This document shows, in pieces, positions 33,327 through 42,781 of a stretch of DNA of 64,000 bases. A program made the translations under genes and the position numbers. Below the pieces are notes generated by a model that was not told the DNA's origin, did not search any database, and saw only the letters and a list, made by a program, of their open reading frames with translations. The DNA comes from Limibacter armeniacum (GTDB lineage Bacteria; Bacteroidota; Bacteroidia; Cytophagales; Flammeovirgaceae): assembly GCF_036880985.1 (NCBI RefSeq), contig NZ_JBAJNO010000009.1, positions 1,364,001 through 1,428,000 of the forward strand, given 5' to 3'. Each line of letters starts with the position of its first letter. The stretch's first letter is position 1.

Positions 33327-35285
33327 TCACTTCTTTCTATTGTTCTTAATATAGTTAATGGCTCCGCCTGCCAACAACATATCCCGTTGTCTTTCGCTGA
33401 TACTGTAAGTCACTGGTATGGCAATATTTTTTCCTTTGATACGAACTTCCAACTCCTTACCACCCTTTACAGATTCAATAATATGATCCATTTCGAGTAT
33501 ATCACCCTGTTCAATCTTGTCATAATCTGTTGGGGTCTTAAACTCCAAGGGAAGGATTCCAAAGTTGATCAGGTTTTGCCAACCTATACGGGCGTAGCTT
33601 TTTGCTAATACCGCTTGCTGTCCCAAATAACGTGGGGTCAATGCGGCATGCTCACGGCTAGAACCTTGTGCATAGTTCTCACCTGCTACCACTACAAAAC
33701 CACCATGCTGTTGGGTCGCTTCCTTTGCCCTGTTATAAAACTGCGGGTCAATGACACAATAGGTGTATTTACTAATCTCAGGAATATTGCTTCTTAGCGG
33801 CAATACTTCTGCGCCTGCCTTCAGGATTTCATCTGTGGAAATATTGTCACCCATTTTCAGCAATACTGGTGAGGCAAATGAATCGGGCAAAGCCTCAAAC
33901 TCAGGCAATGACTTGATATTTGGACCTTTTACCAGTTTTCCATTCCCATTGCTTGGAGGTGCTTCCAATAATTCCTTGCTCGTTTTATAATGGTCTGCTT
34001 CCTTGAATTGTGGGTATTTCATACTGTACAGGTCTTCCAGCTTTCTTGGGTCTGTGATCTTTCCTGTCAAGGCTGCTGCCACAGCTGTTTCGGGACTACA
34101 CAGGTATACCTGATCATCCAATGTACCCGACCTCCCCGGAAAGTTTCTTGGCATCGTTCTCAGGCTGATACTTCCTGATGCCGGTGCTTGTCCCATCCCG
34201 ATGCATCCCATACACCCTGACTGGTGGATTCGGGCACCACCCTGCAATAGTGGCCCCAGCCCTTTCATCTCTGTCAACCTCAGCAATACTTGTCGGGTGC
34301 TTGGGTTTACATCAAACGACACCTCAGGATAAGCCGTCTTTCCTTTCATTATTTCAGCTACAATCCAGAAGTCACGCAACCCCGGATTGGCTGAAGAACC
34401 TATCACGACCTGATTCACTTCTTTTCCTTCTACCTCCTCCACGGTCACCACATTTCCCGGACTGCTCGGGCAAGCAATTAACGGTACCAACTTATCCAGT
34501 TCTATTGTTTCATGGGCGTCATATTGTGCTCCTATATCTGCTTTCAAGGCTACCCATTCATGGACTCTGCCTTCCCTTTCCATAAATGCCTTTGTTATTT
34601 CATCAGATGGAAAAACTGTGGAGGTTGCTCCCAACTCAGTACCCATATTGGCGATCACATGACGGTCCCAAGCAGAAAGGTGCTTAAGCCCTTCCCCATA
34701 ATACTCCAATATAAATCCCCGTCCTCCTTTAACATCATATCGCCTGAGCATTTCCAGTACAATGTCCTTGGCACTTACCCAATCAGGCAATTGTCCTTTC
34801 AACTCTATCCCCATCACCTTGGGCATCTTGACATAATAAGGTTCTCCGGCAGATGCCAATGCTACATCTAACCCTCCTGTACCAATTGCCAGCATGCCTA
34901 AACCTCCACCCGCACAGGTATGGCTGTCTGAACCTAACAATGTCTTACCCGGCATGCCAAAACTTTCCATATGTACAGCATGGCTGATGCCATTTCCTGC
35001 ACGGCTATACCAGTAGCCAAATTTATGCGCTGCCGATTGAAGAAAGAGATGGTCGTCCGCATTCTTGAAGTCTGTCTGGAGCAAGTTGTGGTCAACATAC
35101 TGTACAGCACATTCAGCCTTGGTCTTATCCAAGCCAAATGCCTCCAGTTCTAGCATCACCAACGTTCCGGTGGCATCTTGCTGCAATACGTGGTCAATCT
35201 TGAGTCCTATCTCTGTTCCGGGTTTCATTTCACCAGAGAGCAAGTGTGTCTTAATCAGTTTATGAGTTACTGTAAGCGGGTTCAT
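33327..35285 (-). CDS. Aconitate hydratase, Aquifex type
   Basis: 652 residues, shorter than AcnA (about 890), as expected for the Aquifex-type enzymes. The 4Fe-4S ligands are visible: Cys in SDSHTCAGGGLGM and the Cys-x-x-Cys in GCMGCIGMG. The C-terminal swivel domain begins near KMGDNISTDEI and carries NYAQGSSREHAALTP. It interconverts citrate and isocitrate in the TCA cycle in the cytoplasm. It appears monocistronic, with its own terminator. Confidence 0.93.
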   Translation of the reverse strand: MNPLTVTHKLIKTHLLSGEMKPGTEIGLKIDHVLQQDATGTLVMLELEAFGLDKTKAECAVQYVDHNLLQTDFKNADDHLFLQSAAHKFGYWYSRAGNGISHAVHMESFGMPGKTLLGSDSHTCAGGGLGMLAIGTGGLDVALASAGEPYYVKMPKVMGIELKGQLPDWVSAKDIVLEMLRRYDVKGGRGFILEYYGEGLKHLSAWDRHVIANMGTELGATSTVFPSDEITKAFMEREGRVHEWVALKADIGAQYDAHETIELDKLVPLIACPSSPGNVVTVEEVEGKEVNQVVIGSSANPGLRDFWIVAEIMKGKTAYPEVSFDVNPSTRQVLLRLTEMKGLGPLLQGGARIHQSGCMGCIGMGQAPASGSISLRTMPRNFPGRSGTLDDQVYLCSPETAVAAALTGKITDPRKLEDLYSMKYPQFKEADHYKTSKELLEAPPSNGNGKLVKGPNIKSLPEFEALPDSFASPVLLKMGDNISTDEILKAGAEVLPLRSNIPEISKYTYCVIDPQFYNRAKEATQQHGGFVVVAGENYAQGSSREHAALTPRYLGQQAVLAKSYARIGWQNLINFGILPLEFKTPTDYDKIEQGDILEMDHIIESVKGGKELEVRIKGKNIAIPVTYSISERQRDMLLAGGAINYIKNNRKK

Positions 35286-35364
35286 AGAGTAAAATATTTT
35301 GTCTTATCGTTCTGTTGAGAAAAGTCACTTCGTATCACGCCTATCCCTATGAGTATAAAAAGAA

Positions 35365-35393
35365 AGCCGCCCCTTTGGTTCAAAAGGACGGCT
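35365..35393 (-). terminator. Terminator after the beta-barrel protein gene
   Basis: AGCCGCCCCTTTG and CAAAAGGACGGCT pair with two G-U/mismatch positions, followed on the minus strand by TTTCTTTTT. Confidence 0.75.
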
Positions 35394-35416
35394 AGATCAC
35401 AACATCTTATGGTATG

Positions 35417-36013
35417 TTATGGAGAGGTAAAAACAAACCCTACATTGACGGAGAAATAAGGCTGCCCATCCAGTCCATCGCCTTTAAAGGCTGCATTGTA
35501 TCGGGCTGAAAGAATCAATCCTGAGAAGTCACTGTAATCATACATTACTCCCACCTCAGGGGCAATGGCAAACTGCCATGCGTCACAAGTGTTCTGGTAA
35601 ATCCCCAATTCCGTCTTTCTTTCTGTATAGACGGTTCCCACTCCAATTCCTACAAAGGGTCTTACATCCGAATCTGTATTCTGAAAGTAGTCAGCCGTAA
35701 AATAGATAGGGACACTATTGGTGTAACGAAATTGCTTACCAGAAATCACTAGTGTTCCATTCTCGATAGGGTCACTGTTTTCGTCATAAAACACATTCCA
35801 TGCTACCGAGAACCCAACACTTACATTGGGGTTTACCAAAGCACGGTAATCGTACTGCACACCTCTAAAGCTAACTTCTCCTATATAGTCATTGAGGTCA
35901 CCGGAGGGAAAAGCAATGGAGTATTGTATCGCATTGTATCGCTGTGCGTTGGCCTCATGAAAAGCAAAAGCCAATATTCCCAGCAGGCATATCAAGATCT
36001 TTTTCATATTCAT
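35417..36013 (-). CDS. Outer-membrane beta-barrel protein
   Basis: 198 residues with a signal peptide (MKKILICLLGILAFAFHEANA). The mature part alternates polar and aromatic residues in strands: VSVGFSVAWNVFYD, PFVGIGVGTVYTER, IAPEVGVMYDYS, GLILSARYNAAF and a final YFSVNVGFVF, as in OmpW/OmpA-like small barrels. It probably resides in the outer membrane. The DUF4136 lipoprotein gene ends 9 bp upstream, so both are one operon and may act together in the envelope. Confidence 0.78.
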   Translation of the reverse strand: MNMKKILICLLGILAFAFHEANAQRYNAIQYSIAFPSGDLNDYIGEVSFRGVQYDYRALVNPNVSVGFSVAWNVFYDENSDPIENGTLVISGKQFRYTNSVPIYFTADYFQNTDSDVRPFVGIGVGTVYTERKTELGIYQNTCDAWQFAIAPEVGVMYDYSDFSGLILSARYNAAFKGDGLDGQPYFSVNVGFVFTSP

Positions 36014-36022
36014 CAGTATGGT

Positions 36023-36664
36023 TTAGCGTTGCAAATAAGGAGACTGGTCAAACGCTTTATTGACGCCTTCTTCAATCCTGTTGGTAATGTTGGTATTGCT
36101 TCCTTCCAGTAAGCCGTTGAGGACGCCCGACCAAACAACTGGTGCTCGGTCATCGGCTGTTTGATTGTTTGGTTCAGTCAACTGGATAAACACCGATCCT
36201 GTACGGTAACTAGACACTGATGGGTAATAATACCCCGGATAATACCATCCCCAAGGGTTGTAGTAACCTCCAAAGTACCAGTTCCAATAATACCAATCAT
36301 AATAGTAAAATACGTTAGTGGTCTGGGAAACTGAAACTAGTAATACCACATCCGCTCTCTGTTCAAGACTAACTTCTTGCCACCCATAGTTCTCCATATT
36401 GTCACGAACTGTATTTAGGATAGCAGAACGATATGGTTCGTCCACAAATTCGGGCTCATTGTCATCATCGAAATCTGTAAAATCATCATCGTCAATAATG
36501 ACCACCTCATTAGGCATCGAATAAGTCATCGCTGTCAGTGTATCAAAATCAGGCTGCCGGTTGGTGAGTACCACATCCAGTTCATCCACATAATCAGGAC
36601 CTTCAGGGTAGCAACCGCAAAGCGCCATTAGACACATAAAAAGCAGTAAGCAGTTTTTTTTCAT
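36023..36664 (-). CDS. DUF4136 lipoprotein
   Basis: 213 residues from the Met at 36664, which starts a lipoprotein signal (MKKNCLLLFMCLMALCGC, Cys18); the longer frame to 36745 has no signal at its N terminus. The DUF4136 pattern is clear: VLTNRQPDFDTLTAMTYSMP, SAILNTVRDNMENYGWQEV and ADVVLLVSVSQTTN. A striking Tyr/Trp/Gly patch (YDWYYWNWYFGGYYNPWGWY) sits near residue 140. It is followed closely by the beta-barrel gene. Envelope role unknown. Confidence 0.82.
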   Translation of the reverse strand: MKKNCLLLFMCLMALCGCYPEGPDYVDELDVVLTNRQPDFDTLTAMTYSMPNEVVIIDDDDFTDFDDDNEPEFVDEPYRSAILNTVRDNMENYGWQEVSLEQRADVVLLVSVSQTTNVFYYYDWYYWNWYFGGYYNPWGWYYPGYYYPSVSSYRTGSVFIQLTEPNNQTADDRAPVVWSGVLNGLLEGSNTNITNRIEEGVNKAFDQSPYLQR

Positions 36665-37232
36665 AGCATAGTATTTTGTTGAAGTCAGTTGATAAAAGCC
36701 ATCATCGATCCATTGACTACTCAATGTTATTAGATGCGCTTTCAATTATTTAAAATAAGAAATTTCAAAAAAACTTACATGCTTTTCTCTTTCTATTCTA
36801 CAAGGGATATCCAACTACCAAAACCTTGGTCATAGCAAAAAGTATCGAATAAGTAAGCATTAATAAGTGAATGAGCATTTTTTCAATATGACTATTACAT
36901 CCTACAGCTACCCTTGACAAACCTTCTTTTCATACTGTTCTATGCGTTACAAACCAATAGCAAGAGTAAAATGATAAAGGATTATTTATATAATATCTTA
37001 TATTTTTTATAATTTTGTGAAACTAGAATATTAAAAAAGACAGTAAATCAGGGAGGTAAGTAAAGTAAACATTACACTCCAAAAGAAAGAGTGTTCTACT
37101 TGATCACTGCTTGTTGCATTGACAGCCACCTGATCACCTCTCCTATTAAATAAAGGGCATTTAGAATGCCTCATCTGATTTAGACATTTCTGCTGGCCGT
37201 AGGCTAAGCATGATATAAACCTATACCACATT
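36665..37232. other. Divergent intergenic region with a promoter-like motif
   Basis: 568 bp between the DUF4136 gene (minus) and the BASS transporter (plus). TAATTTTG at 37010-37017 matches the Bacteroidota -7 consensus TAnnTTTG and would give a leader of about 210 nt before ATG 37233. An open frame on the minus strand (37031-37624) is a shadow. No riboswitch class could be recognised in the leader. Confidence 0.45.
37010..37017 (+). promoter_or_regulatory. Candidate -7 promoter element
   Basis: TAATTTTG fits TAnnTTTG. A good TTTG at the -33 spacing is not obvious, so support is partial. Confidence 0.4.
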
Positions 37233-38210
37233 ATGTTAGAGTCATTAAGACTATTAGACAACTTACGACTGAACTTTTCCCCAGAAGGACTTACGTTACT
37301 CAATATCGCACTATCCATAGTGATGTTTGGAGTTGCCTTAGAAATCAAACCGGCACATTTTCGGTCGTTAATTGAACAGCCTAAATCTATCCTGACAGGC
37401 GTATTCTCACAGTTCTTGGTACTTCCGGCGCTTACTTTTCTGCTTACCTTATTGCTGAAGGATTTTATCACTCCTTCGATTGCCTTGGGTATGCTGTTGG
37501 TTGCTTCATGCCCGGGAGGTAACATTTCCAACTTTATTACCAATATGGCAAAAGGGAATGTTGCCCTTTCAGTAGGGTTAACAGGAATTGCAACGGTGGG
37601 TGCTATATTCTTCACCCCAATCAACTTTTCTTTCTGGGGACAGCTATATATCAGCTTTATTGAAAGTAATCAGGCTGAGGTCTTGGTAAGACCACTGGAA
37701 ATAGACCCGTTTGAAGTTTTTGAAACCGTATTCCTTATTCTTGGTCTTCCACTTCTGACAGGATTAGTGGTAGCCTATAAGTTTCCCAATATCACAGAGA
37801 AACTCGTAGGTCCTATCAAGAAACTGTCTGTCGTTATTTTTGCTGCTATTGTTGTTATTGCCCTCAAGAACAACTTCAGTTACTTTATGCAGTATGTCCA
37901 CTACCTGTTTATCATCGTATTGCTTCACAATGGTTTGGCTTTGATTTCTGGATTCTCAGTAAGTACCATTTTCAGACTACCAAGTGCTGACCGCCGTACG
38001 GTTACAATCGAAACAGGTATTCAAAACTCAGGACTTGGACTGGTACTGCTTTTCAACCCTGAAATCTTCCCTGTTGACCTTCCTACTGGAGGGATGGCTT
38101 GTATTACAGCATGGTGGGGTATCTGGCATATTATCTCAGGGCTGACCATCGCATGGACATGGGCCAATCACAAGCGACTTACTTCTAAGCTAGCTACAAT
38201 CGTTAGCTAG
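37233..38210 (+). CDS. Bile acid:sodium symporter family (BASS) transporter
   Basis: 325 residues with about nine membrane segments. Family marks include FGVALEIKPAHF in helix 2, LVASCPGGNISNFITNMAKG, and in the second half TIETGIQNSGLGLVLL, where the crossover residues bind sodium. It should import an organic anion with sodium; bacterial substrates vary (organic acids, pantoate). A strong hairpin at 38224-38268 follows, shared with the convergent BatD gene. Confidence 0.87.
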   Translation: MLESLRLLDNLRLNFSPEGLTLLNIALSIVMFGVALEIKPAHFRSLIEQPKSILTGVFSQFLVLPALTFLLTLLLKDFITPSIALGMLLVASCPGGNISNFITNMAKGNVALSVGLTGIATVGAIFFTPINFSFWGQLYISFIESNQAEVLVRPLEIDPFEVFETVFLILGLPLLTGLVVAYKFPNITEKLVGPIKKLSVVIFAAIVVIALKNNFSYFMQYVHYLFIIVLLHNGLALISGFSVSTIFRLPSADRRTVTIETGIQNSGLGLVLLFNPEIFPVDLPTGGMACITAWWGIWHIISGLTIAWTWANHKRLTSKLATIVS

Positions 38211-38223
38211 TTTTTATAAATAA

Positions 38224-38268
38224 AAAGGCGAGGCGTAAACAGTTGTTACTCCTCGCCTTTATTTTTTA
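38224..38268. terminator. Terminator between convergent genes
   Basis: AAAGGCGAGG (38224) pairs with CCTCGCCTTT (38251), then a T-run for the + strand. The last codons of batD lie in the hairpin. Confidence 0.85.
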
Positions 38269-39595
38269 TCCTCCATTCCTGCTGGTGATTCAGCAAACTA
38301 CTTTTGCTAGACTTATTCATTCCCAGTGTTCGTAGTGTTTTTATTTCTCTCATAAAACCTTCTTGATCTCCGATAGGGCCTTTGCTATCGTTGGCAAATA
38401 TCTTTTCATTTCGCTCCCAGTAGGTCTGAACCTCTTCTGATTTTATGACAGGTGTATGCCTAAAGGATGCTTTCTTATTCTCTAACCTGAACCTGTCCCA
38501 CCACTGGTAGAAGTCTTTGAAAAAGGCATCTGCAGTCTTATGTTTCACATACTGAAGTCTGTCAAAGTAGAAAGCCTCGCTTTGCCTGTATTCTGCTTTA
38601 CCAACCTTGAAGACGGTATAAATGGCTTTCAACAGCCTGAAAAAATAATAAAGCAACAACAGTCCGAACAACAGCAACAACGCCACTTCCCACCAAGGTA
38701 ACCCCAGAATCGTTTTCCCTTGTTTCATCTCCTCACTGTCATCTGTTGCATTGGATAAACTATCCTGCATGGTAGCCAACACACCCAGATTCGGATTGGC
38801 TGCCACCTTAACCTCTCTAGGAGGTGTCTGCTTGGAGGAAATCTTTTTGGTATAAGGATTCCACCAGCTCACCTTTTCAGGTGGCAACTCAAATGTCCCT
38901 TCCTTTTCCAGCAGGTAACTGGCTGTCTCGATTCTGATACCGTTGGCATTCTGATCATCACGGCGGTCAAGCAATTGGGGAGATTTGGGATAAATGCTTG
39001 CCCAGTCCACTTTTTGCATGGCAACTTCAGGGATAAAAGCAGGCAACGTTCCCCTACCTGAAATGGTAATGGCTCTTTCCAATACATCTCCGACTTTCAA
39101 GTTGTCCAGTGGCTTATTCCACTTCTCACTGATAAAGACATTATTGGCTACCATCCAGTTTTCCTTCTTCAAGTCTTTAGGCACCTCCTTTACCTTGAAA
39201 GAAATCGGTTTGGTCTTTACCGTAACAGTTCTTGATGTACTGCTTCCTTCGGGTGGTGTTTCTGCTTTAATGCTAATAGGTGGCACCTGATAGTCTCCGG
39301 GTTCGTAAGGGAATACGATATAGAAAAACTCCAACCCCGCATATTGCTTTCCATTGATGTTGTGCATACCACTTACCGTACGCTCAAAAGGCAAGATAAA
39401 GGCATTGGGTATTTGCAGGTTTTCGAACTCTAATGGAGCTGTAAACCACGTAGCGGTATAGACGGTTACCTTTACCCGAAAAGGCTGTTGCTGGTACACT
39501 GACTTCGGATAAGCGTAGGCTGTTGCAAAAGCCTGCGCCTTTACCTGACTCCATGATGCCAGTACCATAACCAATATGATGAGAAACCTTACCAT
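38246..39595 (-). CDS. batD: BatD-family protein
   Basis: 449 residues: signal peptide (ILVMVLASWSQVKAQ), a large periplasmic beta-rich part typical of BatD (VYQQQPFRVKVTVYTATWF, AGLEFFYIVFPYEPGDYQVP), and one membrane segment near 300-320 (WWEVALLLLFGLLLLYYFFR). The short cytoplasmic tail ends in KNKGEE. Last gene of the Bat operon; its start overlaps the end of the BatB/C gene by 7 bp. Bat proteins are linked to envelope stress and aerotolerance, mechanism unclear. Confidence 0.85.
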   Translation of the reverse strand: MVRFLIILVMVLASWSQVKAQAFATAYAYPKSVYQQQPFRVKVTVYTATWFTAPLEFENLQIPNAFILPFERTVSGMHNINGKQYAGLEFFYIVFPYEPGDYQVPPISIKAETPPEGSSTSRTVTVKTKPISFKVKEVPKDLKKENWMVANNVFISEKWNKPLDNLKVGDVLERAITISGRGTLPAFIPEVAMQKVDWASIYPKSPQLLDRRDDQNANGIRIETASYLLEKEGTFELPPEKVSWWNPYTKKISSKQTPPREVKVAANPNLGVLATMQDSLSNATDDSEEMKQGKTILGLPWWEVALLLLFGLLLLYYFFRLLKAIYTVFKVGKAEYRQSEAFYFDRLQYVKHKTADAFFKDFYQWWDRFRLENKKASFRHTPVIKSEEVQTYWERNEKIFANDSKGPIGDQEGFMREIKTLRTLGMNKSSKSSLLNHQQEWRIKNKGEE

Positions 39596-41265
39596 TGCTC
39601 TTTCGGTTGTTTGACATCCTTGAAATACCGCTTCTGCTGCAAGCGGAACCTTTTCTGAAGAAACCCCGCCGGATCAGCCGGTGCTTTTTGGATCAAAAGC
39701 TGCTGTCCTCCCGATGGCTCAGCCTCAATATCCTTTACCATATCCTGATCTTCCATCTCTTTCACTTTCCTGATACCTGTTTCCTGCTCGTCAGTGGCAC
39801 GCTCCCCATCCTTAGGAAGCTCATCTGTCTGCGTATCTGATGTCAATTCTTCATCGGGACTTTCAGGTTTTCTTTCTTTCAAGCTCCCTTCTTTCTTGGC
39901 TCCTTTTTTCTGATCAAATCGAGCAATGGAATCCATTTGAATCATTGCCTTTTCCAACTGCTGCTTACTGGTAGCAGCTTGAGAAAGTGCAGGGTCTTTT
40001 TCCTCAGCTTGATCAAATGCCTCCATCGCTTCGTTATACCTGCCTAACTTAGCCAAAGCAAGCCCTCTGTTATAATCACCATTGGCTGATGAATCCATCG
40101 CATACAATGCTGCTGCTGCCTCATAGTTACCTGCCTTGTAATAAGCTGCTGCTTGATGCGACAAGTCCTCAAACTTTTCGGCTGCTTCTTCAAACTTCCC
40201 TTCCTGATACAATAACTGACCTTGATAATCAGCTGTGTACCACCAGTCTGCCTGAGGACTTTCAGCACTGCATCCACCAAGTATAAATAATATTGGTAAT
40301 AGTGATTGCAACACCCATCCTCTCCTAAACCAGAACAGTACAATCAGTAAGACTGGAACCAGAAACCACAACCCCATATCTTCCCATTCCTCTTGCTCCT
40401 TGTCGGACTGCTGAAAGGTCAGGTTCTTCCTTACCCGTTTGGCAATCTGCCTGACATCCGTACTGTCCAGCGTCAACTGGTGAAGCCTTATCTTCTCATT
40501 TCCTGACAGTCCGTTTATCACTTCCATATCAGGTTTGGCTACAACGGTCTTTCCTCTGCCAAGCCCTGGCACTTTACCGCCATTGGCGGTAGCCATCAAC
40601 AGGATATCCACACTATGCGGTGTATTGCCTACAAAATCCTGTAACTGTGACGACTCATCGGCGGAAAGCTCATCTGTCAGCAACAATAACGTACTAGGCG
40701 CTTCCAGGTCCTGCATCAATGTATCCACTACCTGCATCAATATCTCAAAGTTTCTGCCCTGTACCGGCATGATACGGGGTTCCAAAGTCTCGATGTAATG
40801 CTTGACAATGCTGTAATCTGAGGTAAAGGGCACTACAGTGTGTGAGGTTCCTGCAAAGGCGAATAATCCTGTTCTCGCCACAGGGTTTTCATCCAGCAGG
40901 TCCTGAATCTTGAACTTTGCCCGTTCAAGCCTGTTCGGTTGCAAATCGTCCACCAGCATAGAACTAGAAAGGTCTAAACCAATGAGCAGTACAGCCTCCG
41001 TCTTTGCTCCGGGCACCTTCTTTTTCTGCCATGAGGGTCCTGCCAATGCTAATACCATCAGGATTCCTCCCAAAAGGAAAGTTAGTAAAGGACCTAATGA
41101 TGCAAAGCGGTTCCCTTTTCTGATCATATAAGGGCGAAGAGATGCCGCAATAAGGTGCTGCCACCTGTTTCGTTCCCTGAAGCTGAAAAAAGTCAGCACC
41201 GTAAGGAATAACAGGGGTATCATCGCCCAAAGCCATTCTTTCCTTATAAAGTGGAATTCATCCAT
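39589..41265 (-). CDS. batB: BatB-BatC fusion: von Willebrand A domain plus TPR
   Basis: 558 residues. The first 320 are BatB: two N-terminal helices, a vWA domain with a MIDAS site (DLSSSML, later TDELS) and a third helix (LWFLVPVLLIVLFWFRRGW). It then continues through a lipoprotein-like FILGGCS into TPR repeats (YQEGKFEEAAEKFEDLSHQA, YNEAMEAFDQAEEKDPALSQ) and a charged tail, which together correspond to BatC. In many Bacteroidota batB and batC are separate genes, so this is a fusion. Protein-protein interaction role in the periplasm is likely. Confidence 0.87.
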   Translation of the reverse strand: MDEFHFIRKEWLWAMIPLLFLTVLTFFSFRERNRWQHLIAASLRPYMIRKGNRFASLGPLLTFLLGGILMVLALAGPSWQKKKVPGAKTEAVLLIGLDLSSSMLVDDLQPNRLERAKFKIQDLLDENPVARTGLFAFAGTSHTVVPFTSDYSIVKHYIETLEPRIMPVQGRNFEILMQVVDTLMQDLEAPSTLLLLTDELSADESSQLQDFVGNTPHSVDILLMATANGGKVPGLGRGKTVVAKPDMEVINGLSGNEKIRLHQLTLDSTDVRQIAKRVRKNLTFQQSDKEQEEWEDMGLWFLVPVLLIVLFWFRRGWVLQSLLPILFILGGCSAESPQADWWYTADYQGQLLYQEGKFEEAAEKFEDLSHQAAAYYKAGNYEAAAALYAMDSSANGDYNRGLALAKLGRYNEAMEAFDQAEEKDPALSQAATSKQQLEKAMIQMDSIARFDQKKGAKKEGSLKERKPESPDEELTSDTQTDELPKDGERATDEQETGIRKVKEMEDQDMVKDIEAEPSGGQQLLIQKAPADPAGFLQKRFRLQQKRYFKDVKQPKEQW

Positions 41266-41298
41266 TGTTTATCATTCCTATCTCAACAAGTGGTTACC

Positions 41299-42282
41299 TC
41301 ACGATTCCTTATGAAAAAGTAATCTTGTCAATACCCTTAAAAGCAAAAAGCATAACGCCACACCAATCGCAGCAGCCAATGGATACTTGTACAGTAATGT
41401 CACAGGCTTGTAAGCCTCCTCCTCATACTCTACAGGCTCCAGTTCATTCAAGATGGTATAAACCTGCTTGAGTTGATGCTCATCCATCGCACGGAAATAC
41501 TGACCGCCTGTAATTTCAGCCACCCGCTTGAGGGTGGGTTCATCCAGTTCCTGTCCTTTCTGGTTTGGATCACCAATACCCAAGGTATAGATCGTTACAC
41601 TATCTTCTTTGGCTAGCTGAGCAGCATCTTCAGGGGTAATTCCCTGACCACTATCTGAACCGTCCGTCAGCAACAACATCACCTTCTGCTCTAGTGAATC
41701 CTTCTTGAGTATGTTGAGTCCATAAGCAATAGCATCACCTATATAAGTCATCTGTCCTGCCATCCCTACTTCTGACTCATTCAGGAGCCACTTAATGGTA
41801 CCCAAGTCAGCAGTAAGCGGTGCTTGTAGGTAAGCGTTGCTCCCGAACAGGATCAGGCCTACTTTATCACTCTCACGAGTTTCCATAAAGTCGCCCATCA
41901 CTTCCTTTACAGCCTCCCACCTTGAGACACGCTTTCCCCCAACGATCCAGTCTCTCTCATCCATGCTTTTCGAGATATCCGCAGCTACCATAAAGTTGCG
42001 TGCTGTCTTGATCTTCTGCTCCGGCTTCCCTACCAGCTGTGGAGAAGCCATTGCACCCAACAGTAGTAGCCAAATCAATGAAAGGGATATCCACCCCATC
42101 AGGTTACGTCTGCTGACCCATGCCGCCTTTCTTGGCTTTTCTCCCAACAGCACATTTATCCTTTCAAAGAAAGGCACCACCAATGCTGACCTCCTTTGTT
42201 TCAGCGGCGGAAGTAGCCAATAAAACAGTAAGGGCAATGGCAACAGGTAAAATACCCACAGGTATGCAAATTCAAACCTCAT
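41299..42282 (-). CDS. batA: BatA-family von Willebrand A domain protein
   Basis: 327 residues from the Met at 42282 (MRFEFAYLWVF), preferred to a Met at 42384 since the extra 34 residues are not family-like. N-terminal helices (LLPLPLLFYWLLPPL, GWISLSLIWLLLLG), then a vWA domain with MIDAS DISKSM, LTDGSDSGQG, and a C-terminal helix. The start overlaps the end of the 160-residue gene by 11 bp. Membrane-anchored with the vWA domain in the periplasm. Confidence 0.87.
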   Translation of the reverse strand: MRFEFAYLWVFYLLPLPLLFYWLLPPLKQRRSALVVPFFERINVLLGEKPRKAAWVSRRNLMGWISLSLIWLLLLGAMASPQLVGKPEQKIKTARNFMVAADISKSMDERDWIVGGKRVSRWEAVKEVMGDFMETRESDKVGLILFGSNAYLQAPLTADLGTIKWLLNESEVGMAGQMTYIGDAIAYGLNILKKDSLEQKVMLLLTDGSDSGQGITPEDAAQLAKEDSVTIYTLGIGDPNQKGQELDEPTLKRVAEITGGQYFRAMDEHQLKQVYTILNELEPVEYEEEAYKPVTLLYKYPLAAAIGVALCFLLLRVLTRLLFHKES

Positions 42283-42754
42283 GCTTTCTGATCCATATTT
42301 TAGATTTCTGAACAAAGGTGGGTACCCATCCCTGAATACTGACAGTATCAGGTCGGTAAAGTATCTCGTCCAACATGGCAGCATCTTCAGGGGTAAAGGA
42401 AACCTCCTTACAGGTTTTGTTCAGCAGCTCAGTCCATTGCGTTCCTCGTAAGGCTGCTACTTTTCTTCTTCCGTATAAACCTGCTGTTATCCGTTTCAGC
42501 AACATCACTGTTTCAAAAGCAAGCTGATTGGATTGGGTTGGAACGTAATAAGTCGTTGTCATCAACTTTAGATGCTTTAGGGCATCCCTTCTGTACTGGT
42601 TCCTTTTGTATTGCAACCAAATCCTTAATGCCACCAAGCTCCCAATCAAGAATATCAATCCCAATAAGACATACCAACCGGGTGCACCAAAGCTAAACCC
42701 GATTGGAGTTGGTTCTATCAGTTCGCCTATTTGGATTGGGTCCTGTTGCATCAA
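42272..42754 (-). CDS. Small membrane protein of the Bat operon (DUF4381-like)
   Basis: 160 residues: short periplasmic head (QIGELIEPTPIGFSFGAPGW), one membrane helix (YVLLGLIFLIGSLVALRIWL) and a basic cytoplasmic tail (YGRRKVAALRGTQWTELLNK). This is the standard companion between the DUF58 and BatA genes, often called DUF4381. It overlaps batA by 11 bp. 203 bp of repeat DNA separates it from the upstream DUF58 gene. Confidence 0.78.
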   Translation of the reverse strand: MMQQDPIQIGELIEPTPIGFSFGAPGWYVLLGLIFLIGSLVALRIWLQYKRNQYRRDALKHLKLMTTTYYVPTQSNQLAFETVMLLKRITAGLYGRRKVAALRGTQWTELLNKTCKEVSFTPEDAAMLDEILYRPDTVSIQGWVPTFVQKSKIWIRKHEV

Positions 42755-42781
42755 TTACATTGTAGTTAGAGGCTTATGCAT

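Noticed and set aside
34178-34871. Two + strand frames opposite aconitase (135 and 119 codons)
   Set aside because: Shadows of the aconitase gene with Pro/Ser/His-rich composition and no independent support.
37031-37624. 197-codon minus-strand frame opposite the BASS transporter
   Set aside because: It is the shadow of the transporter gene, with low-complexity sequence and no family resemblance.
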